A stretch of 14,785 nt of DNA from OMIS01 sp964443885. Lineage in GTDB: Bacteria; Patescibacteriota; Microgenomatia; UBA1400; PJMF01. The stretch covers positions 1 through 14,785 of the forward strand of contig CAYUES010000032.1 in assembly GCA_964443885.1 (NCBI GenBank), in the 5' to 3' direction. The translations under genes and the position numbers were made by a program. Shown here one piece after another: positions 6,894 through 12,894 of this stretch. Positions within the stretch are counted from its first letter, which is position 1. Every line of letters starts with the position of its first letter. The notes beneath the pieces were generated by a model. The model had not been told where the DNA came from. It was given only the letters and a program-made list of their open reading frames with translations, and did not search any database.

Positions 6894-6996
6894 TTTACAG
6901 ACACTCGCCAATAGCTCGCTTCGTAGTCAGCCTATCCATCAACACTCACACAACTACATATATAGCAGTGACGGCTTCCTAAGACTGTAAAATGAA
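6889..6996 (-). repeat. 108-bp structured intergenic repeat, copy B
   Basis: The arms at 6889-6900 (TTCATTTTACAG on the plus strand) and 6985-6996 (CTGTAAAATGAA) are perfect 12-bp inverted repeats around an 84-bp core. The element is exactly as long as copy A and lies in the opposite orientation. It sits between lepA and the bPH2 gene, and reads in the same direction as both. The likely bPH2 start codon (6891-6893) is inside the arm that would be the 3' side of the terminal stem. Confidence 0.87.
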
Positions 6997-7039
6997 GAAA
7001 CACCTATTTTGTTTTGAGTATTTATCGATTGAAATATAC

Positions 7040-8899
7040 TTAATCTCTTCTCAATAATTTAAGGAATGTATCCTGATCAACTTCCACCCGACCAAGTTGC
7101 TTCATCTTCTTTTTACCCTTTGCTTGCTTGGAGAGCAGTTTTTTGCGACGAGTGATGTCACCACCGTACATGTGTTGCGTCACGTCTTTGCGGTACGCTT
7201 TAATAGTTTCACGAGCCACCACTTTGCCACCAATTGCTGCCTGGACTGGCACTTCAAACATCTGGCGAGGCAAGATTTCTTTGAGTTTGGTGACGATTTT
7301 GCGGCCTTCGCTTTCAGCATTTTCACGGACACACATAAAACTGAGTGCGCTGACAATTTCTTGATTTAACATCACATCAACTTTGACGGCATCAACAGGA
7401 CTATAGCCTTTGAGCGTATATTCAAAAGATGCATATCCAGAGGTAACTGACTTCAATTTGTCATGAAAATCAGTGATTAATTCTGCCAAAGGCACTTCAC
7501 AATCCAGCCGAATTCGCTCACCTACTACTTTGCTTTCGATCAAGTGACCACGGCGCTCGCGCACCATTTGTAAAACCGCCCCACTGTAGTGTTCTGGCGT
7601 AAACAAATGAATAATTGCAACTGGCTCTTCAATACTCTCAATTTGAGAAGGATCTGGCAGTTGAGCTGGTCCGTGAATCTCGATCACTTCATGATTGCGC
7701 ATATTTATTTGGTACGGCACCGATGGCGAAGTGGCGATAAGGTTGAGGTCAAACTCACGGCTGAGCCGCTCTAAAACGATTTCAGCATGTAAAATTCCCA
7801 AGAACCCGACGCGCAATCCACTACCAAGTGCTTCACTGTGGGTACCAGTGTATTGTAAGGCTGCATCGCGCAAAATGAGTTTACTCATCGCGTCTTGAAG
7901 CTCGGTAAACTCACTGGCATCAACTGGATACAATTCTAAGTAGACCATCGCTTGTGGCTCTTTGTAGCCTGTCAGCGGCACCACTTTATCAACTTCACTG
8001 GCGCGAGTAATCGTGTCTCCCACCTTGAGCGCGCGGACGTCTTTCATGCCGGTCGCAATGTAGCCGACCTCGCCTGTTTCCAGGTTGTCGCGCTTCTGCA
8101 TACTCGGGTTATAAATTCCAATTTCGATCGGCACCATGCTTTCTTTGGCCCGTATGAACTCGAGTTTATCGCCTTTGCGCAGTGAGCCATCGACAATTCG
8201 GACAAGCGCGATTGCACCTTTGTGTTGATCAAACAGTGAAGTGATCAGTAACCCGCGTGTTGGCGCGTCTTCTTGGCCAGTTGGGGCTGGTACACGGGCA
8301 ATAATTGAGTGTAAAAGTTCTTCGATATTCAGAGCTGACTTGGCGGAAACTTTCAAAATTTCTTCTTCACTAATATTAAAAAGTTCCATCAGTTCTAGAG
8401 TTGTCCGTTCGACATCAGCTGAAGGCAAGTCAATTTTGTTAATGACCGGAATAATGACGAGGCCAATTTCTTTGGCTTTTTCATAGGTCGAGAGAGTCTG
8501 GGCTTGAACACCCTGAGTAGCATCAACTACCAGCAGTGCGCCTTCACAAGCAGCCAGCGAGCGGCTCACTTCATAGCCAAAGTCTACATGTCCTGGTGTA
8601 TCAATGAGGTTTAAAATGTATTTTTGGCCTGGAATTGCTGAAGATGTGCTAAATTTTCCACTAGCATTGTTATCCTTAATCGTAGCGGTCTCAGGCAACG
8701 TATACTCCATCCGCACCGGCGCGAGTTTAATGGTGATACCACGCTCTTTTTCGATTGGATTACTATCCATCATCCGCTCTTCAAACTGGTAATCATTGAC
8801 GGTACGCGTCATGCGCAGCAAACAGTCGGTCAACGTAGTTTTGCCGTGATCAATATGCGCGATAATACAGAAATTTCTGATGTTTTCTTGAGAAGCCAT
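7040..8899 (-). CDS. lepA: Elongation factor 4 (LepA) GTPase
   Basis: Ribosome-associated GTPase that acts in translation under stress and in ribosome assembly. It has 619 residues, slightly longer than the usual ~600. GTPase motifs are G1 AHIDHGKTT (14-22), G2 RGITIK (53-58), G3 DTPGHVDF (100-107), G4 NKID (154-157) and a G5-like SAK. EF-G-like domains II, III and V follow. The LepA-specific C-terminus is present, including RRKKLLSKQAKGKKKMKQLG and a final beta segment. About 20 extra residues (roughly 68-90, Ser/Ala/Asn-rich) lie just before G3, accounting for the extra length. The gene lies 91 bp downstream of rpsT on the same strand and has its own promoter (8907-8935) placed for a leaderless mRNA. 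rpsT and lepA also lie near each other in Firmicutes. Confidence 0.98.
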   Translation of the reverse strand: MASQENIRNFCIIAHIDHGKTTLTDCLLRMTRTVNDYQFEERMMDSNPIEKERGITIKLAPVRMEYTLPETATIKDNNASGKFSTSSAIPGQKYILNLIDTPGHVDFGYEVSRSLAACEGALLVVDATQGVQAQTLSTYEKAKEIGLVIIPVINKIDLPSADVERTTLELMELFNISEEEILKVSAKSALNIEELLHSIIARVPAPTGQEDAPTRGLLITSLFDQHKGAIALVRIVDGSLRKGDKLEFIRAKESMVPIEIGIYNPSMQKRDNLETGEVGYIATGMKDVRALKVGDTITRASEVDKVVPLTGYKEPQAMVYLELYPVDASEFTELQDAMSKLILRDAALQYTGTHSEALGSGLRVGFLGILHAEIVLERLSREFDLNLIATSPSVPYQINMRNHEVIEIHGPAQLPDPSQIESIEEPVAIIHLFTPEHYSGAVLQMVRERRGHLIESKVVGERIRLDCEVPLAELITDFHDKLKSVTSGYASFEYTLKGYSPVDAVKVDVMLNQEIVSALSFMCVRENAESEGRKIVTKLKEILPRQMFEVPVQAAIGGKVVARETIKAYRKDVTQHMYGGDITRRKKLLSKQAKGKKKMKQLGRVEVDQDTFLKLLRRD

Positions 8900-8906
8900 G
8901 GGGTGA

Positions 8907-8935
8907 ATTATACCTTGAAAAGACTCAGACTACAA
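8907..8935 (-). promoter_or_regulatory. lepA promoter (TTGTAG-17-TATAAT), leaderless
   Basis: A consensus TATAAT (8907-8912) and a TTGTAG -35 (8930-8935) are spaced by 17 bp. Only 7 bp separate the -10 from the ATG, placing the expected start site at or one base before the start codon. Confidence 0.75.
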
Positions 8936-8990
8936 AGCAAAGAGACTTGACACTTAAGTACAGTAAAACTAAGAATTAACTTGCGGGATG

Positions 8991-9227
8991 TTATTCAGCT
9001 TTTTTCTTGCCGACTTGAGATTTGAGACGAGCGGCTGCGTTTTTGTGAACGAGACCCTTCTTAACAGCACGATCAATGTTGCTGTATGCAGTTGCAACAG
9101 TTTCTGGAGAAGTAGCTTTCTTTGCAGCATCAATACCGGTTTTTAAGCGAGAGCGAATCTTGCTGTTCACGGCATTTTTGCGTTTGCTACTTCGTAATGC
9201 TTTTTTTGCGTTCTTGAGTATTGGCAT
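8991..9227 (-). CDS. rpsT: 30S ribosomal protein S20
   Basis: A 78-residue, Lys/Arg/Ala-rich helical protein that binds 16S rRNA early in small-subunit assembly. The family pattern is clear: MPILKNAKKALRSSKRKN at the N-terminus, SRLKTGIDAAKKA in the middle, and the conserved VHKNAAARLKSQV near the C-terminus. Slightly shorter than the E. coli protein (87 aa), within the family range. It has a strong promoter 8 bp before the ATG (9236-9264) and diverges from murJ, an arrangement also seen for rpsT and mviN/murJ in enterobacteria. lepA follows after 91 bp with its own promoter. Confidence 0.98.
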   Translation of the reverse strand: MPILKNAKKALRSSKRKNAVNSKIRSRLKTGIDAAKKATSPETVATAYSNIDRAVKKGLVHKNAAARLKSQVGKKKAE

Positions 9228-9235
9228 GGATGTGG

Positions 9236-9264
9236 ATTATACCCGCAATTCCTTACTTTTTCAA
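9236..9264 (-). promoter_or_regulatory. rpsT promoter (TTGAAA-17-TATAAT), leaderless
   Basis: TTGAAA (9259-9264) and TATAAT (9236-9241) at 17 bp spacing form a near-consensus sigma-70 promoter. The -10 box is 8 bp from the rpsT ATG, so no 5' leader is expected. It lies back to back with the murJ promoter within the 75-bp intergenic region. Confidence 0.8.
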
Positions 9265-9288
9265 ATACTAGAATCTGCAGCAACCAGG

Positions 9289-9294
9289 TATAAT
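9289..9294 (+). promoter_or_regulatory. -10 box of the murJ promoter (leaderless)
   Basis: A perfect TATAAT ends 8 bp before the murJ ATG. The -35 region at 17 bp (TACTAG, 9266-9271) is poor and abuts the rpsT -35, so the divergent genes could share or compete for polymerase. Confidence 0.65.
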
Positions 9295-9302
9295 AAAAGA
9301 CT

Positions 9303-10997
9303 ATGTTATCGCGCTTCCAGTTGCCATCTATTTTTTCCAAAAACCTTGCCTGGTTAGAGCAACAACAAAATAGCATTTTATCGGCTGCAGCCATCATTAC
9401 GGCAGCAAACATTATTTCTTCACTGTCTGGATTAATTCGCCAACGCATTTTATTGGGGCAGTTTTTTGACACCGATGTCTCCCAAAAAGCCTACGAAGCC
9501 TTCCTAATTGCCTTCCAAGTTCCCGATATGTTGTTTCAACTGATTGCAGTTGGTGCAATTTCCGCTGCCTTTATTCCGATTTTTTCCAAACTAAAGAACA
9601 CCAATCCCGACACTGCTTTCCAGATGAGTTCGGTGATTCTAAACTACTTAATGCTCACCTTTTTGATTCTGGGTAGTATTGTGTTCTTTGCGGCACCATA
9701 CATTACTGAGTATCGGACAGGCGATCAATTTACTCCTGAACAAATTCAGATCGTGATTAACCTCACCCGGATGATGGTCATTGGGCAATTTTTCTTTGCT
9801 ATATCAAGTGTTTTTTCTGCCACATTGCAGTCGTATCAGCGATTTATCATTCCAAGTTTAGCGCCGATTATCTATAACCTCGGCATTGTGCTCGGGACCT
9901 ATCTGTTTGCAGATCAATTCGGTATTTATGCCGCGGGTATTGGCGTGATCATGGGTGCGTTCTTTCATATGTTGATTCAGATGCCATCGGCTTTTCGGAT
10001 TGGCTCACGGTATCGTTTCACTTTTGATTTGAATGTCCCTGGTGTCAAACCACTGCTCCGGATGGCTCCACCACGGATCCTGACGATTGGTATTAATGAA
10101 ATTCAAAACTTGAGTCTGGGCTACTTTGCGACCACGCTGGGCAACCTCAGTTTTGTGGTCATCAAGTTGGCACTGAGTTTAATGACGATTCCGATTCGCT
10201 TATTTGGTGTCCCCATCAGCCAGGCATCACTACCATTTCTTTCTGAAGAATCGCAACATAGTGACTTACAACACTTCCGCCGGTTGGTCGTCCAGTCAAT
10301 TCATCAAATTGCCTTTTTAGCGTTCCCTGCCTCGGTTTTGCTTTTGATTTTACGTCTGCCGATTGTGCGGCTTGCCTTTGGAACTGCCAACTTTCCTTGG
10401 GAGCGGACAGTAGAAACCGGTTGGGCAGTCGCTATTATCTCGGTTTCAGTAGCCGCCCAAGCGATGGTCCAACTCTTAGTTCGCGCCTTCTACGCCCTGC
10501 GCGACACCCGAACACCATTTTACATCACCTTGTTTAGCGTCGCTGTTTACTTAGCAGGTAGTGCCATATTTGTGTACTACACGCCTTGGGAAGTCTATGG
10601 TTTGGCGTTCATGACTACTTTGGCGGCTATAATTGAACTATTCTTAGCGATCTTCTTCTTGCATCGCAGAGTAGGCGGCTTTAATAGTAGTGACTTCTGG
10701 ATGCCACAAGCTAAGATGATCCTGGCCAGCTTTTTAATGGCGGTCTTCCTCTATTTACCATTTAGAATTTTTGACGAGCTTATCTTTGATACATCAAGAA
10801 TTATTGAGCTAATTGGCCTCACAATTACAACTGGTACGATTGGCTTAGTTGTCTATCTCTACTTTGCTTCTCTTTTTGACATTAAAGAACTTAAAATGTT
10901 CAAATCTATTTTATTTTCATTTAATTCTTCTCGTAAAAACATCTCACAATCACCTGAAGTGGTTGTCGAAACCTCTGGTGAGAGCACCCAAGTCTAA
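9303..10997 (+). CDS. murJ: Lipid II flippase MurJ (MviN family)
   Basis: Integral membrane flippase (MOP/MviN fold) that moves lipid II across the cytoplasmic membrane to the PBPs. At 564 residues with about 14 hydrophobic segments it fits the family. Signatures include SGLIRQRILLGQFF near residues 41-54, the YEAFLIAFQVPDMLFQL block after it, ISAAFIPIFSK, the long hydrophobic LRMAPPRILTIG region, and the very typical RAFYALRDTRTPF loop. The C-terminal tail is polar. The start is the ATG 8 bp after TATAAT. It is divergent from rpsT and is followed after 61 bp by the pilN-like gene. Together with the class A PBP earlier in the window it indicates a peptidoglycan-bearing cell. Confidence 0.97.
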   Translation: MLSRFQLPSIFSKNLAWLEQQQNSILSAAAIITAANIISSLSGLIRQRILLGQFFDTDVSQKAYEAFLIAFQVPDMLFQLIAVGAISAAFIPIFSKLKNTNPDTAFQMSSVILNYLMLTFLILGSIVFFAAPYITEYRTGDQFTPEQIQIVINLTRMMVIGQFFFAISSVFSATLQSYQRFIIPSLAPIIYNLGIVLGTYLFADQFGIYAAGIGVIMGAFFHMLIQMPSAFRIGSRYRFTFDLNVPGVKPLLRMAPPRILTIGINEIQNLSLGYFATTLGNLSFVVIKLALSLMTIPIRLFGVPISQASLPFLSEESQHSDLQHFRRLVVQSIHQIAFLAFPASVLLLILRLPIVRLAFGTANFPWERTVETGWAVAIISVSVAAQAMVQLLVRAFYALRDTRTPFYITLFSVAVYLAGSAIFVYYTPWEVYGLAFMTTLAAIIELFLAIFFLHRRVGGFNSSDFWMPQAKMILASFLMAVFLYLPFRIFDELIFDTSRIIELIGLTITTGTIGLVVYLYFASLFDIKELKMFKSILFSFNSSRKNISQSPEVVVETSGESTQV

Positions 10998-11030
10998 GAA
11001 ATTACATACTCGACTCTTTTCTTTCGCTAC

Positions 11031-11045
11031 TACTACAGTGTAGTA
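11031..11045 (+). promoter_or_regulatory. Small inverted repeat before the pilN-like gene
   Basis: TACTAC-AGT-GTAGTA forms a 6-bp stem with a 3-nt loop, ending 13 bp before the pilN ATG. It could be an operator or a weak hairpin between murJ and the pil genes. A TAGTAT sequence (11041-11046) overlapping it could also be a -10 box, but no -35 is visible. Confidence 0.3.
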
Positions 11046-11058
11046 TTAGTGTATAGAC

Positions 11059-11679
11059 ATGAGTAAAAAGCCTGCCGCCATAAACATCAACCTTATTCCT
11101 AAGGATCCATTTTTCCATTCGACAGTGGGAAGAGTCTTGCAGTGGGCGCTATCAGCAGGTCGATATATCGTTATTTTTACCGAGTTAGTGGTGATCGTTA
11201 GTTTTGCAGCCCGCTTCACACTTGACCGCCAAATTAATGATTTGAACAGCGAAATTTATGGACACCAACGCACAATCGAATCATACGGCACTTTAGAGAA
11301 AGAGTTTTCATCTGTTCAAGCCAGATTGGCTGACATTAAACAGATTGATACACAAGTAAATATAGTTGATGTTTTTCAAGATCTTTCCAGAGTTACGCCA
11401 CAAGATATCGTACTTGAACAGTTAAGCATTACCCCGACTCGAGTTAACTTGACTGGAAATACTCTTTCACAGACTTCATTTAATCTACTGGTAAATAATC
11501 TGCAACTTTCTGGCGACTTTTTTAATATAAATGTCAGTCGAGTAGAATCAGGGGATAAAAACCAACCTGGTTTCAATTTTTCAATTGGCGCAGACACGAA
11601 GGTCGTCACTGTGGAAAAAAATACAACTAAGGAGAGTGAAGAAAAAGTAAATATTTTAGACAGAACTCAAGGACTTTAA
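11059..11679 (+). CDS. pilN: Type IV pilus inner-membrane protein PilN-like
   Basis: A 206-residue protein with the PilN hallmark ININLIP at residues 8-14. In PilN the INLIP motif sits in the cytoplasm and binds PilM. A single TM helix (about 33-54) follows, then a helical stretch (about 55-100) and a periplasmic-side ferredoxin-like domain (about 105-185) with alternating strands such as DIVLEQLSITPTRVNLTGNT. The C-terminal 20 residues are polar. It lies 13 bp before the pilO-like gene, forming an operon. No pilM is adjacent in the window (murJ precedes it), which differs from the canonical pilMNOP order, so PilM would have to be encoded elsewhere. Identification rests on the motif, topology and its PilO-like neighbour. 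Confidence 0.85.
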   Translation: MSKKPAAININLIPKDPFFHSTVGRVLQWALSAGRYIVIFTELVVIVSFAARFTLDRQINDLNSEIYGHQRTIESYGTLEKEFSSVQARLADIKQIDTQVNIVDVFQDLSRVTPQDIVLEQLSITPTRVNLTGNTLSQTSFNLLVNNLQLSGDFFNINVSRVESGDKNQPGFNFSIGADTKVVTVEKNTTKESEEKVNILDRTQGL

Positions 11680-11692
11680 CGTTGAGGACTAT

Positions 11693-12313
11693 ATGGCATC
11701 ATTAAAACAAAAAGAACTTACTGCTGCGCTTAATCGGTTTTATCAAAAACCAATTGCGATGATTTCTCTTGAATTGTTGCTATCAATTGGCTTGGTGACT
11801 TTTTTAGCTATTTTTGCAATACAGCCAACATTATTGACGATGTCAGATCTTATTAAAGAACGTGAAGAAAAAACTAAGTTAGCTGAAGATTTATCTAAAA
11901 AAGCTGTTGCAATGCAAACGGTTCAAACAGTCTATATGCAAGCTGCTCCTAAACTACCGCAGCTCGAGCAAGCAATTCCCCCACAACCAGAACTTATTCG
12001 TTCAATTAAAATCATTGAAAAACTTGCTAGCGAAACAAACATCATTATTGAAACACTATCGGTTCGAGATATCCCCGATGAAACAGTTGAAACTAACGTT
12101 AAGGTTGATCCCAGTAGAGTAAACCTACCAGTTCGATTGACTATTACAGGAGAGTATTTGGATATTAGAGCGTTTGTAGAAGCACTCAAGAATAGTCGCC
12201 GTGTTTTTATAGTTGATTCTATTACCTTTTCACTAGAAGAAAATCGTGGTGAACGTAAACTTAAAGCTAGTCTTTCAGTGTCACAGCCATACTTGGGAGT
12301 ACCTACTTTATGA
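11693..12313 (+). CDS. pilO: Type IV pilus inner-membrane protein PilO-like
   Basis: A 206-residue protein with one N-terminal TM helix (about 21-44), a coiled-coil segment (about 50-80, KEREEKTKLAEDLSKKAVAM) and an alpha/beta C-terminal domain. The C-terminal pattern includes KIIEKLASETNIIIETLSV, then LPVRLTITGEYLDIRAFVEAL and RRVFIVDSITF. This is the usual PilO order, in which the domain pairs with PilN to form the alignment subcomplex. GAGGA 4-5 bp before the ATG is a clear Shine-Dalgarno. The stop overlaps the next gene start by 4 bp (ATGA), indicating translational coupling. Length and order match the PilN/PilO pair. Confidence 0.85.
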   Translation: MASLKQKELTAALNRFYQKPIAMISLELLLSIGLVTFLAIFAIQPTLLTMSDLIKEREEKTKLAEDLSKKAVAMQTVQTVYMQAAPKLPQLEQAIPPQPELIRSIKIIEKLASETNIIIETLSVRDIPDETVETNVKVDPSRVNLPVRLTITGEYLDIRAFVEALKNSRRVFIVDSITFSLEENRGERKLKASLSVSQPYLGVPTL

Positions 12314-12744
12314 TCAACACTCCAGATTCCACTATCGCAACCCCTGCTACTCAAACGCGTAAGAACGTTGGTAAACAGTTTGCAGCACTCAAACATAAAA
12401 ATCAGCTTTTAACAATTTTAGTACTACTGTTTATTTGTGTAATCGGTTGGGCAGTTGTTTCACTTTTTTCTTCACAGAAAGAATCCCAGATTGATCCCGC
12501 ATTAGTGAAACTATCTAAACCAATAACACCTTCATTGAATATGGATACGCTCAACTCACTAGAAAATAAACGCGTCTTTAGTGATGAAGAGCTTGCTGAC
12601 TTTCCTATTTATCGAATATATATCGATCCACGAACCCGTGAGGAGCAAATCATTCCTATTGATCAACCACTCCCATCAGCTACACCGCGAGTCGTTGCGA
12701 CCCCAAGTCCAACTACCCAACCTACCCCTGCAGCAGTACAGTAG
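12310..12744 (+). CDS. Small single-pass protein of the pil operon, possible PilP-position component
   Basis: A 144-residue protein with a 30-residue polar N-terminus, one TM helix (about 31-53) and a roughly 90-residue extracytoplasmic part ending in a Pro/Thr/Ala-rich tail. Its start overlaps the pilO-like stop by 4 bp, so the products are probably made in equal amounts. In proteobacteria this position is taken by PilP, a lipoprotein that links PilNO to the outer-membrane secretin. Here there is no lipobox Cys and the anchor is a TM helix, and a secretin link would not be expected in a Gram-positive-type envelope. I see no diagnostic PilP motif. Function in the pilus platform is inferred from position only. 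Confidence 0.75.
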   Translation: MINTPDSTIATPATQTRKNVGKQFAALKHKNQLLTILVLLFICVIGWAVVSLFSSQKESQIDPALVKLSKPITPSLNMDTLNSLENKRVFSDEELADFPIYRIYIDPRTREEQIIPIDQPLPSATPRVVATPSPTTQPTPAAVQ

Positions 12745-12845
12745 TTTATTGCTTGATACAGTAATAGAGATATTTGACTCAGTTAAGACCGTTAACTTCG
12801 TATCTTTTTCGCATTGCATCAAGACTTTTTTTTCTCTAAAGTAGT

Positions 12846-12876
12846 AGAAGGCACTACTCCTGTAGTGCTTCTCTTT
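12846..12876 (+). terminator. Probable terminator or attenuator hairpin between the pil genes and the surface protein
   Basis: AGAAgGCACTAC, loop TCCT, GTAGTGCTTCT forms an 11-bp stem with one bulged G, followed by CTTT. The T-run is short, so termination strength is uncertain. It ends 18 bp before the next ATG, so it could alternatively affect expression of that gene. The 150-bp intergenic region also holds AGTTAA-GACCG-TTAACT (a 6-bp stem) and an isolated T8 run (12826-12833). Confidence 0.5.
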
Positions 12877-12894
12877 AATTGCTAAAGCTATTAC

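Noticed and set aside
6889..6996. THF or cobalamin riboswitch (ACGAAGCGAG and TAGGAAGCCG are reminiscent)
   Set aside because: Only short fragments match. The required conserved blocks and stem order are absent, and copy A is not upstream of a gene in sense orientation.
3598..6996. Integron attC sites or an IS-derived composite bounded by the two inverted copies
   Set aside because: The arms lack the RYYYAAC/GTTRRRY boxes. No integrase or transposase lies between the copies; the intervening genes are ordinary membrane protein genes.
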